A DNA stretch of 6,070 bases from CAYJFD01 sp964369605 (GTDB taxonomy: Bacteria > Bacteroidota > Bacteroidia > Bacteroidales > UBA932), in contig CAYJFD010000056.1 in the NCBI GenBank assembly GCA_964369605.1, positions 1-6,070 on the forward strand. Reading direction: 5' to 3'. The notes beneath the pieces are model-generated. The model worked only from the letters and a program-made list of their open reading frames with translations. It was not told where the DNA came from and did no database searches. Made by a program: the position numbers and the translations under genes. Below, piece by piece: positions 1 through 6,029 of this stretch (its first letter is position 1; every line of letters begins with the position of its first letter).

Positions 1-235
1 ACTCTGCCATTCCCACGCACCGTAAAAAACGCCCGTCGGCAAAAAACGCTCTCAGGCAGTGAAAACTCCGACGGACCGCTACTTTTCGGCTCAAAATGCC
101 CCACCCGTCGTCAAAAGATGCTCTCAGAGGGCAAAAACTCCGACGGGCCACATCATTTTATATCATACCTAGTATTCATTATCTAGTTATCTCGCATATC
201 GTAAAAACGCCCCTCCTCAAAACACGCTCTCAGAC
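1..235. repeat. Three degenerate copies of a 42-bp hairpin repeat
   Basis: No credible gene is seen here. Copies lie at 33-74, 105-146 and from 211 onward. Copies 1 and 2 match at 34 of 42 positions. Each is bounded by inverted arms (CCGTCGG at 33-39 with CCGACGG at 68-74; CCCGTCG at 104-110 with CGACGGG at 141-147) and has a central GCTCTCAG. Copy 3 keeps the left part and the centre, but its right half is cut by the mobile-element insertion at 236. A lead-in of the type CGTAAAAACGCC precedes copies 1 and 3. Centre-to-centre spacing is about 72 and 106 bp, too irregular for CRISPR. Each copy could fold as a stem-loop in DNA or RNA. The function is unknown; it resembles a dispersed intergenic repeat family. 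Confidence 0.75.
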
Positions 236-375
236 GAGGCTGCTGAAAAATTACTCAGTTTCAAATTCTGACAAAATAACTCTCGGGTAAGCTTCCGTGA
301 ATGAACTCAAATATTCAATTCTCAGCGAGGAATAATCAAGATTCCCTAACTCTATTAGACTTTTTCGGCAGCCCC
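236..375. mobile_element. 140-bp MITE-like element with 8-bp target duplication
   Basis: The left end GAGGCTGCTGAAAAA (236-250) is an inverted match, 13 of 15, to the right end (361-375), which reads GGGGCTGCCGAAAAA on the minus strand. The element is flanked by a perfect 8-bp direct repeat TCTCAGAC at 228-235 and 376-383, as expected for a transposition target duplication. The interior has no transposase and no credible gene, so movement would need a transposase supplied elsewhere. Families that make 8-bp duplications include IS66, ISL3, IS256 and IS1595; the ends alone do not let me choose. The target is the centre of the third copy of the upstream hairpin repeat, so the MITE is younger than that repeat. 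Confidence 0.75.
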
Positions 376-400
376 TCTCAGACCATGATTCCCCCCTGTA

Positions 401-476
401 CCCTTTTCCCTTTTCCCTTTCCCCTTTTCCCTTTTCCCTTTTCCCTTTCACCTTTCCCCCTTTCCCCCCTTCCCCC
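401..476. repeat. Homopyrimidine CCCTTTT tract
   Basis: A run made only of C and T, except one A at 450. Much of it is built from a 7-bp CCCTTTT unit, with units slipping to CCCTTT and CCCCTTTT, and the right part becomes more C-rich. Ten C-runs of three or more bases lie within it, and a further one at 391-396 sits just before. The minus strand therefore meets the G3+ with short-loop pattern for G-quadruplexes, and the partial mirror symmetry could permit triplex DNA. It ends 11 bp before the -33 box of promoter copy A. It is simple-sequence DNA prone to length change. Any effect on transcription is inference. Confidence 0.85.
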
Positions 477-478
477 AA

Positions 479-530
479 AGAACTAAATTTGTTGCTATCA
501 TTTTTTTTTTTTTTTATTTTTGTTCGCAAA
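479..530 (+). promoter_or_regulatory. Promoter repeat copy A, T15 spacer
   Basis: The -33 box TTTG is at 488-491 and the -7 box TATTTTTG at 515-522, matching the Bacteroidota consensus TTTG ... TAnnTTTG. The spacer between TTTG and TA is 23 nt and contains a run of 15 T (501-515). The copy shares AGAACTAAATTTGTTGCT with copies B and C, and a GCAA follows the -7 box in all three. Transcription should start near 529, leaving a leader of only about 16 nt before the ATG at 545. The spacer is longer than in copy B, which predicts a weaker or off state. Confidence 0.75.
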
Positions 531-544
531 TTATTTTAACACTT

Positions 545-1474
545 ATGAAAAACATAGCTATTCTATTAACCATTCTTATTTGCTTATTTTCTTGTGAGAA
601 AGTTTCAAATGAAAACTATCTAGATTATTCTTACTCTATACCGGATAATAATTTTAGACTATTCTTAGAAGAGGAGGGTCTTATAGAGGTTAATTCATCG
701 ACTAAGGAGATAACTCTTACTCAGGATGGTAGTGATCTTTCTGAATTAGAGTGTAGATATAGGGAGATTAGAAGTATCGAAGGTGTAAGTATATTCCCAA
801 ATTTAAGTTCAGCGGACTTTAGGGATAATCTTATAGAACAGCTCCCAAGTAGTTTCGGAGAAATTGAAGCATTAAACCTGTCATCAAACTTATTTACAGA
901 AATAATCTTCGAGCCAAATGATAAGATTAAATATGTAACTATCCATCATTGTTATCATCTTCAAAAAATAGATTTATCTAAGCTAAGCCGTCTGGAAGAA
1001 ATCTATAGTGTTTGGAATTATTCATTAGCCGAACTTATCCCTTCAGATTTTATCTATGTGCTACAATGCGATGAAAGTAGAAATCTTCCCTATTTAAATC
1101 TTGAAAACTGTTATAATTTAAGTTCTCTAACCATTAGATCAAGCGACCTTAGTAACTCGTTAGTACTTCCGACAAAATCTACCTCAGAACGATTTAAAAA
1201 TATTAGAGTAGGTTTGACTAGGCTTAAATCAATAGATCTATCTGGGTTAAACAAAATTCGCGATCTTGAGCTTTATCGCAATAGCCTTACTGAATTATAT
1301 GTTCCTAGTTCCGCTTTAGCAGATCCAAATAGCTATTTTTTAGAATGTGGTCTACAAATTGACCCAAAAGGTAATCCTATAATTTTAAGCCTAACGCTAG
1401 ATGAAGATGCTAAAAAATTATGGATAGAGTATCATTCAAAGTATGGATGGAACGAAAATGTAATCCTTAAATAA
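545..1474 (+). CDS. Leucine-rich-repeat lipoprotein, paralog 1
   Basis: A 309-residue predicted lipoprotein of the outer membrane or cell surface. Residues 1-16 form a signal peptide ending in LFSC, with C17 the lipidated cysteine. Residues about 31-60, starting IPDNNFRLFL, resemble the N-terminal cap of internalin-like LRR proteins in Bacteroidota, where an IPDxxF motif precedes the repeats. Irregular leucine-rich repeats follow, about residues 64-255 (for example FRDNLIEQLP, LELYRNSLTELYVP). The C-terminal cap holds CG..DPKGNPI and ends NVILK. Such repeats usually bind proteins or glycans; no partner can be named. The ATG lies about 22 bp after promoter copy A, with no Shine-Dalgarno. A paralog starts 4 bp after the stop, so the two are surely co-transcribed. 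I am confident of lipoprotein and LRR; the exact role is unknown. Confidence 0.85.
   Translation: MKNIAILLTILICLFSCEKVSNENYLDYSYSIPDNNFRLFLEEEGLIEVNSSTKEITLTQDGSDLSELECRYREIRSIEGVSIFPNLSSADFRDNLIEQLPSSFGEIEALNLSSNLFTEIIFEPNDKIKYVTIHHCYHLQKIDLSKLSRLEEIYSVWNYSLAELIPSDFIYVLQCDESRNLPYLNLENCYNLSSLTIRSSDLSNSLVLPTKSTSERFKNIRVGLTRLKSIDLSGLNKIRDLELYRNSLTELYVPSSALADPNSYFLECGLQIDPKGNPIILSLTLDEDAKKLWIEYHSKYGWNENVILK
590..723 (+). repeat. Near-identical 134-bp block, copy in LRR gene 1
   Basis: This block, encoding residues S16 to Q60, matches 1530-1663 in the next gene without indels, at 130 of 134 positions. All four differences are synonymous (AAC/AAT, TAT/TAC, CCG/CCT, AGA/AGG). Similarity falls sharply on both sides: the signal peptide and the repeat body are clearly diverged. 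The pattern fits recent gene conversion or strong constraint on this head segment. Confidence 0.85.
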
Positions 1475-1478
1475 ACTT

Positions 1479-2405
1479 ATGAAGCTAAAATTTATTATAT
1501 TAAGCATAATTGCTTGCCTTATAGCTTTCTCTTGTGAGAAAGTTTCAAATGAAAATTACCTAGATTATTCTTACTCTATACCTGATAATAATTTTAGGCT
1601 ATTCTTAGAAGAGGAGGGTCTTATAGAGGTTAATTCATCGACTAAGGAGATAACTCTTACTCAAGCAGGGAATGATCTTGTATCTCTGAACTCCAGTGAT
1701 AATGAGATAAGGAACATTGATGGTATTCATCTCTTTCCGAAATTAAAGTATATCACATTTAGTGAAAATCTAATAGAGAAACTACCTCGTAACCTAGGAA
1801 ATATTGAAAATCTGAAATTTATTGATAATCCCTTTAAGACAATAATTTTTGAAGCAAATGATAAAATTGACAATATCCTCTTTTCACACTGCAGTTTCCT
1901 TCAAAAATTAGATGTCTCCCAATTAAATAACCTTAAGTATCTAGGTTGTGACAATAATTATGTATTAAAAGAGTTAGCTATCCCTAATTCAATAACAGAC
2001 CTCAATATTCATTATAATCTTTCCTTATCTAGTTTAGATTTAGCTAATTGTCATAATCTACGTGACCTATATGCTTCTGGAAATAAATTTAACTCTGTAC
2101 ATTTGCCTATAAGCTCTTCACTATCTGGCGTAAGCCTTTATCGTAATCAAATAGAAAAAATTTACAATCTCCAAAATCAGACAGGGTTAGTTAAGCTAGA
2201 AATTCACGATAACCANNNNNNNNNNGATCTATCAGGCAGTTTTGCGTCATACAAAACTGAGAATTACACTTTAACCTGCGGAAAGCAATACGACAAAAAA
2301 GGAAACCCTATTAAACTCAACTTAACTCTTAGTGATGAGTGTAAAAACCATTGGAACAACACACTATCCTTAATGGAAAATAACCAAAATGTCGTTCTTA
2401 AGTAG
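1479..2405 (+). CDS. Leucine-rich-repeat lipoprotein, paralog 2
   Basis: A 308-residue paralog of the preceding gene. The signal peptide ends in AFSC, with C19 the lipidated cysteine. Residues 17-62 are identical to residues 15-60 of paralog 1 (the IPDNNF cap). The LRR body is then diverged, about residues 66-250, with units such as FSENLIEKLP, LDVSQLNNLKYLGCDNN and LDLANCHNLRDLYASGNKF. The C-terminal cap CG..YDKKGNPI ... NVVLK matches the paralog. Predicted to be anchored in the outer membrane, with the LRR as a binding surface; the ligand is unknown. It starts 4 bp after the upstream stop, and both genes have ACTTATG at the start, so it relies on transcription from promoter copy A. Ten unknown bases interrupt residues 246-249 without breaking the frame. 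No terminator is seen after it. Confidence 0.85.
   Translation: MKLKFIILSIIACLIAFSCEKVSNENYLDYSYSIPDNNFRLFLEEEGLIEVNSSTKEITLTQAGNDLVSLNSSDNEIRNIDGIHLFPKLKYITFSENLIEKLPRNLGNIENLKFIDNPFKTIIFEANDKIDNILFSHCSFLQKLDVSQLNNLKYLGCDNNYVLKELAIPNSITDLNIHYNLSLSSLDLANCHNLRDLYASGNKFNSVHLPISSSLSGVSLYRNQIEKIYNLQNQTGLVKLEIHDNXXXXDLSGSFASYKTENYTLTCGKQYDKKGNPIKLNLTLSDECKNHWNNTLSLMENNQNVVLK
1530..1663 (+). repeat. Near-identical 134-bp block, copy in LRR gene 2
   Basis: Partner of the block at 590-723, offset 940 bp, direct orientation. The two direct repeats could recombine, fusing gene 1 head to gene 2 body and deleting one gene while keeping one complete LRR lipoprotein. Confidence 0.85.
2216..2225. other. 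Ten unknown bases (assembly gap)
   Basis: A run of 10 N inside LRR gene 2. Frame is kept across it. The distance from the preceding LRR asparagine to the C-terminal CG is 21 residues in both paralogs, so the true gap is probably close to 10 bases and not an arbitrary placeholder. Confidence 0.95.
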
Positions 2406-2408
2406 ATA

Positions 2409-2467
2409 AAAGTAGAACTAAATTTGTTGCTATCATTTTTTTTTTTTAGCTTTGTATGCAAGGAAAA
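2409..2467 (+). promoter_or_regulatory. Promoter repeat copy B, T12 spacer
   Basis: The -33 box TTTG is at 2423-2426 and the -7 box TAGCTTTG at 2447-2454, a perfect match to TAnnTTTG. The TTTG-to-TA spacer is 20 nt and includes 12 T (2436-2447), close to the spacing expected for Bacteroidota promoters. Of the three copies this should be the most active. It starts 4 bp after the stop of LRR gene 2 and transcribes toward the lipoprotein and beta-barrel genes. The start is expected near 2461, giving a leader of about 228 nt before the ATG at 2689. Confidence 0.8.
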
Positions 2468-2487
2468 CTATAGAAACTGATGTAGCT

Positions 2488-2574
2488 ATGAACCTTCTAA
2501 CTTATACTTTAAACACTTCAGCTCTACAAAGGGCACTGAAAATTCAAGAATTTCTTTCTGGCATAGCCGTGTAG
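2488..2574 (+). CDS. Possible 28-residue leader peptide
   Basis: A short ORF starting MNLLTYTLNTSALQ and ending LSGIAV, placed about 27 nt after the expected start site of promoter copy B. It has no clear signal peptide and I recognise no family. Its stop codon (2572-2574) touches the 5' arm of the hairpin at 2574-2600, an arrangement seen in leader-peptide attenuators, though no run of a single regulatory amino acid is present. It may equally be a chance frame in an untranslated leader. Confidence 0.25.
   Translation: MNLLTYTLNTSALQRALKIQEFLSGIAV
2540..2553. promoter_or_regulatory. Short palindrome in the leader
   Basis: AAATTC and GAATTT form a perfect 6-bp inverted repeat with a 2-bp spacer. 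It could be an operator half-site pair or a minor hairpin. In AT-rich DNA this may be chance. Confidence 0.2.
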
Positions 2575-2600
2575 GTCAAAAGATAAAACCTCTTTTGGCC
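2574..2600 (+). promoter_or_regulatory. Leader hairpin 1
   Basis: GGTCAAAAGA (2574-2583) pairs with TCTTTTGGCC (2591-2600) over ten base pairs, including one G-U, around a 7-nt loop. The next bases, GAAAGTATTT, have only a weak T content, so it is not a clear intrinsic terminator. It may be a partial terminator, an attenuator or an RNA-stability element upstream of the 670-residue lipoprotein gene. Confidence 0.55.
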
Positions 2601-2646
2601 GAAAGTATTTAATCTGAATCCACTAATGTATTCCTATTAAAAACGA

Positions 2647-2670
2647 TTTAAGTCCTACTCGGAACTTAAA
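2647..2670 (+). promoter_or_regulatory. Leader hairpin 2
   Basis: TTTAAGTCC (2647-2655) pairs with GG plus ACTTAAA (2661-2670), with one bulged A and a 5-nt loop. It ends 18 bp before the ATG at 2689, so it could affect ribosome access. The stem is AT-rich and only moderately stable. Confidence 0.4.
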
Positions 2671-2688
2671 ATAAATAAGAAAGAAATT

Positions 2689-4701
2689 ATGAAAAAAAAT
2701 ATAATATTTATATTAATATGCTTGTTATTATCTTCTTGTTTCAAAGAAAATATTATTTCTCAAGATGATTTACCTATTACTAGAAATTCATCAGCAGATG
2801 TAATAAGATTTGAAAATCCCTACAGTTTAGCTAATATGCAAGCAGCATTTAACGATTTAAATCCTGGCTCGAATACTATTCTGCAGCCAACGGATTTGTA
2901 TGTAAGGTTCCAACCAATCGATTCTACTGATTTAAGAATTCTTCTTGACCTAGACATAGAACTTTTTGACTATCCAATAGGATATATGTTATCAGTAGGG
3001 GGAGAGATGACTGTCCCTCCAAAAGATACAAATTCATTTTTATATACAACAGTAAATGCAAATTTTCAATTTCCAGATGTATATTATGAGATAATAGAAG
3101 AATGCTATATCCCATTTGAGTCAGCTGGTTCTGCAGGCTCAGCAGATTTTGCAAAAGGAATGAGTCAAGAAGATCTTGAGCAGCAGGCTTATTATCGTAG
3201 GGGTTTGAGTAAATCACCTACTGGGACTGTAACGAAAGGAATCAACAGGGAAACTCCACAAGGGTATATATATGTAGATACCTCTAGTAGTCAATATGTT
3301 GGGGTAAAAGGTATAAAGGTAATAGGAAGGAATTTCATAAAGATAGGAAAGGGAAATACAAATAAGTATGGACGATATGAGTTGAATCATTCCTTTATGA
3401 CTAATGTTGAGTATTCAATAAGTTTTAGAAACAGCAAGGACTTTAGCATTTGGGATGGTATCTGGGTTTTTAATGCCTCTGAGTATATTGGAATAGGCCC
3501 AAATACAGGAATAGACTATTATATTACAGAGAATAAAAAATCATGGGAGTGGGCAGTGATCAACAATGCAACATGGGATTATTATGAAATGTGCGAAATT
3601 TATGGAATAGATCTTCCTCCTAGTAAGTTAAGAATTATGCGCTTTAAAGGGGGATCTAATGTAGGTTGTGCGCCAATGATGAGGAGGATTAGCTTACCTC
3701 AAAATTATTCTTTTAATGATGGATGGATGAGTTATTTAACGAGCTTTACAGTAATGTCCATAATAGCACCCTTACTCTTACCGCTACAGATGCACTTGCC
3801 TGACATTATAATATTAGGAAATAATAGAGACTACGAATCACTGTATAGTGTCACAGGGCATGAATTAGCACACGCAAGTCATTTTTCACAAGTAGGAAGT
3901 GAGTTTTGGAATCAATATATTCTGTTCTTTATTCTTCATGGAACAAATGACGACAAGCCTTACGGTGAGAGAACGGATTCATTTTCCTCTATATGTGAAG
4001 TTGGAGAGATGTGGGCGTATTTCCTAGAGGAAATATTCGTAGCAGAGCATTTTAATAGAGTCGAAAATTTATCATTGCCAAATGAATGGTTTGACGAGAG
4101 TATTGAAATTATTTGGGATTTACATCAAGAACTCTTAGACAGGGGCGAAATTTTTAATGCATTTATGAGCGGTGTTACAAATGTTGATTCGTTGAAGAGT
4201 AAGATGAAACTTCAAAACCCATCAGAGGATATTTACATAGATATCATATTTGCTCAGAATAATCACTTCACAAGAAATAATATATGGAGTATTGTGAACG
4301 AATCATCAGATGACTTATTAATAAACGTAGTTCGACCTTTTCAGCAAATAGGTCATTATCCTGTAGACTTTGGAAGGCCGCAAAGAGCATTTGGGTCAAT
4401 ATCAATAGGAGAAGCTGATCAAATATCAATAAATGCGGTTGATTTTAAAATAGGTGACACTATACAAATAGCTATGTTGCCAAATAGAATGGATAATTTC
4501 TTAGATATAGTAAACGAGCCTAAAATAGCGCCAACTAAAGTTGTACTATCGAATGAGGCTGAGGAGCCTTTACAAATATGGACACCCACTTCCTATGTAT
4601 ATAATAAATCTAAATGGTTGAAAAATATAGATTTTAGAAATAATAGGACAAAAGTTACCTGGGTATATATAATAAATGATAATAATTTAAATAACTTATG
4701 A
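2689..4701 (+). CDS. HELAH zincin-like lipoprotein with CarboxypepD-regulatory-like domain
   Basis: A 670-residue lipoprotein. The signal peptide ends in LLSSC, with C17 lipidated, so it sits in the outer membrane or at the surface. Residues about 35-140 are an unassigned N-terminal domain, followed by a low-complexity SAGSAGSA linker (145-152). Residues about 190-245 (QGYIYVDT ... GVKGIKV ... NKYGRYEL) resemble a carboxypeptidase-regulatory-like beta-sandwich. The putative metallopeptidase domain spans about 295-520. It has HELAH at 391-395 (H391 and H395 as zinc ligands, E392 catalytic) and GEMWAYFLEE 45 residues on, where E440 (or E437) would be the third, gluzincin-type ligand. The C-terminal domain, about 540-665, is unrecognised. 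The substrate is unknown. The start follows A-rich AAGAAAGAAATT without a Shine-Dalgarno. The stop overlaps the next start as ATGA, indicating translational coupling with an outer-membrane barrel. The zinc motif is clear; peptidase activity is inferred. Confidence 0.8.
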   Translation: MKKNIIFILICLLLSSCFKENIISQDDLPITRNSSADVIRFENPYSLANMQAAFNDLNPGSNTILQPTDLYVRFQPIDSTDLRILLDLDIELFDYPIGYMLSVGGEMTVPPKDTNSFLYTTVNANFQFPDVYYEIIEECYIPFESAGSAGSADFAKGMSQEDLEQQAYYRRGLSKSPTGTVTKGINRETPQGYIYVDTSSSQYVGVKGIKVIGRNFIKIGKGNTNKYGRYELNHSFMTNVEYSISFRNSKDFSIWDGIWVFNASEYIGIGPNTGIDYYITENKKSWEWAVINNATWDYYEMCEIYGIDLPPSKLRIMRFKGGSNVGCAPMMRRISLPQNYSFNDGWMSYLTSFTVMSIIAPLLLPLQMHLPDIIILGNNRDYESLYSVTGHELAHASHFSQVGSEFWNQYILFFILHGTNDDKPYGERTDSFSSICEVGEMWAYFLEEIFVAEHFNRVENLSLPNEWFDESIEIIWDLHQELLDRGEIFNAFMSGVTNVDSLKSKMKLQNPSEDIYIDIIFAQNNHFTRNNIWSIVNESSDDLLINVVRPFQQIGHYPVDFGRPQRAFGSISIGEADQISINAVDFKIGDTIQIAMLPNRMDNFLDIVNEPKIAPTKVVLSNEAEEPLQIWTPTSYVYNKSKWLKNIDFRNNRTKVTWVYIINDNNLNNL

Positions 4702-5267
4702 AAAAGCATATAATTATATTCCTTTTGCTCTTTTTGAGTATTGGAGCGGTCTTTGCTCAGGATTATGAGAGAAATGGAAGTGTATATCTTGACACAGAAA
4801 ATATAGAAGGTCCAAGAAATAGTATCGGGCTGACTTATGGTTTAGCTCCGCTTGATGCAACTTTACCTCATCAAAACACAATTATTAGTGGAGTCTATGC
4901 GATAGGGAATATCTCTATAGATTATAGTCATAGGGTAACAGAACGGATTAGTTTGATTGCAAATTTTGGTTATTCAGCAGCATATTCTTCAAGTTATAAT
5001 AGCGATATAGAGATTTCGGACTCTATATATATCCTTAATTTTATCCCATTAGTAAAATTCTCATGGATAAAGAATGAAAAGGTCGATTTATATTCAGCCT
5101 CAGGCCTAGGAATAGGCTACATAGTGGATGATGGAAAGCCTAGAATAAGAAGCCAATATCACGTAATACCAATAGGTGTTACAGTTGGAAAAAAAGTATA
5201 CTTTAAAGGAGAATTAGGCCTAGGTGCTATAGGGACAATAAGACTTGGAATCGGTGTAAAATTATAA
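4698..5267 (+). CDS. Small outer-membrane beta-barrel protein, paralog 1
   Basis: A 189-residue exported protein. The signal peptide (1-20) ends AVFA before Q21. The mature part alternates hydrophobic and polar residues in about eight strands: roughly 41-49, 69-80, 83-94, 109-124, 128-143, 155-164, 166-177 and 179-189. This fits an OmpA/OmpX-sized barrel. The last strand is GTIRLGIGVKL, a plausible C-terminal insertion signal though ending in L, not F. Conserved with the next gene are GPRNSIGLTYG, FGYSA, IPLVK.SW, LYSA.G.G and the IPIG.T.GKKVY.K segment. The ATG overlaps the upstream stop, so it is translated with the zincin lipoprotein and may partner it in the outer membrane. No specific function is recognised. 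Confidence 0.8.
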   Translation: MKKHIIIFLLLFLSIGAVFAQDYERNGSVYLDTENIEGPRNSIGLTYGLAPLDATLPHQNTIISGVYAIGNISIDYSHRVTERISLIANFGYSAAYSSSYNSDIEISDSIYILNFIPLVKFSWIKNEKVDLYSASGLGIGYIVDDGKPRIRSQYHVIPIGVTVGKKVYFKGELGLGAIGTIRLGIGVKL

Positions 5268-5284
5268 TTAATAGGTATTAGATT

Positions 5285-5890
5285 ATGAAAAAGCAAATAA
5301 TAATATTCCTCTTAACTGCCCTAAGTATGGCAGTGGCTTTCGCAAATGAGGATGAGAAGAATGAAAGTGTTTACCCAAGTAGAAATACAAAAGACTTATT
5401 AGGGCCTAGAAATAGTATAGGCTTGACTTATGGAGCTGTGCCATTTGATAATTTTTTCTCATTTTTTGGAATAGTAAAAGATAAAACAGGATGCTTTTCT
5501 TTAGACTATAGCTATCGAATAAATGAAAAATTTAGCTTTATAGTTAATTTTGGTTATTCAGCAGAAAACTTTCATCTGAGAAATAATCCAATAGGGGAAG
5601 ATCCGCAGACAAGGGTTACAGTAGACGATTCTAAACCCCTAAGTTTCGGATTTCTTATAAGCGCTATTCCTCTAGTAAAGTATTCGTGGGTAAGAAGTGA
5701 AATAGTAGAATTGTATTCAGCTGCGGGAATGGGACTTAGTTATTTATACAAAGATAATATATATGAGGTCAGAACCCCGATGCATATAATTCCTATAGGT
5801 ATCACTATAGGTAAAAAGGTTTATTTAAAAGCAGAATATGGTATCGGAACGATGGGCTTTGTAAGAGCCGGAGTCGGAATTAAATTCTAA
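5285..5890 (+). CDS. Small outer-membrane beta-barrel protein, paralog 2
   Basis: A 201-residue paralog of the preceding gene, 17 bp downstream and in the same unit. The signal peptide (1-20) ends AVAFA before N21. It carries the same barrel motifs (GPRNSIGLTYG at 40-50, FGYSA at 89-93, IPLVKYSW at 128-135, IPIGITIGKKVYLKAEYGIG at 169-188) and ends GVGIKF with the classic C-terminal phenylalanine. Length differences lie between strands, about residues 53-68 and 95-118, where surface loops are expected. The two copies are therefore most diverged where they would face outside. C70 is its only cysteine. It arose by tandem duplication; the function is unknown. Confidence 0.8.
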   Translation: MKKQIIIFLLTALSMAVAFANEDEKNESVYPSRNTKDLLGPRNSIGLTYGAVPFDNFFSFFGIVKDKTGCFSLDYSYRINEKFSFIVNFGYSAENFHLRNNPIGEDPQTRVTVDDSKPLSFGFLISAIPLVKYSWVRSEIVELYSAAGMGLSYLYKDNIYEVRTPMHIIPIGITIGKKVYLKAEYGIGTMGFVRAGVGIKF

Positions 5891-5909
5891 AAAACTAAAA
5901 TTAATTAGC

Positions 5910-5940
5910 AGCTCGATCATTATATGGTCGAGCTCTTCTT
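5910..5940 (+). terminator. Intrinsic terminator after the barrel genes
   Basis: AGCTCGATC (5910-5918) pairs with GGTCGAGCT (5926-5934) in a 9-bp stem with one G-U and a 7-nt loop, followed by CTTCTT. The T tract is interrupted, but the position, 20 bp after the last stop and just before promoter copy C, supports a terminator ending transcription unit 2. Confidence 0.7.
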
Positions 5941-5945
5941 CATAT

Positions 5946-6002
5946 AAAGTAGAACTAAATTTGTTGCTGTCGTTTTTTTTTTAGCTTTTGATGCAAGGAA
6001 AA
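5946..6002 (+). promoter_or_regulatory. Promoter repeat copy C, T10 spacer
   Basis: The -33 box TTTG is at 5960-5963. The -7 region TAGCTTTTG (5982-5990) has one T more than the TAnnTTTG consensus. The spacer to TA is 18 nt and includes 10 T (5973-5982). The flanks match copy B closely: AAAGTAGAACTAAATTTGTTGCT upstream, with GCAAGGAAAA downstream. It should drive a third unit that begins near 5997 and leaves the window. Confidence 0.7.
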
Positions 6003-6029
6003 AAATATAAAAAGATTTATATTAGAACC

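Noticed and set aside
21..235. CRISPR array
   Set aside because: Repeats are degenerate, spacing is about 72 and 106 bp, only three copies exist and no cas gene is near.
96..290. 64-codon plus-strand open frame
   Set aside because: It runs through the hairpin repeats and into the MITE, has no promoter or start signal, and its protein is basic low-complexity sequence.
301..486. 61-codon plus-strand frame with Phe-Pro repeats
   Set aside because: The repeats only reflect the CCCTTTT tract; the first part lies inside the MITE.
251..529. 92-codon minus-strand frame rich in Lys, Gly and Glu
   Set aside because: It is the translation of the C/T simple-sequence tract and MITE read backwards, with a poly-Lys head made by the promoter T run.
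2264..2461. 65-codon minus-strand frame
   Set aside because: It lies antisense to the conserved end of LRR gene 2 and the promoter repeat, with no independent support.
2924..3217. 97-codon minus-strand Leu-rich frame
   Set aside because: It is antisense to the zincin lipoprotein gene; the Leu-rich content is a by-product of the coding strand.
545..4701. Type IX secretion cargo
   Set aside because: The LRR and zincin proteins have lipoprotein signals and no recognisable C-terminal sorting domain.
479..6002. Invertible promoters, as used for Bacteroides capsule switching
   Set aside because: All three promoter copies face the same way, and I see no inverted repeats flanking any of them.
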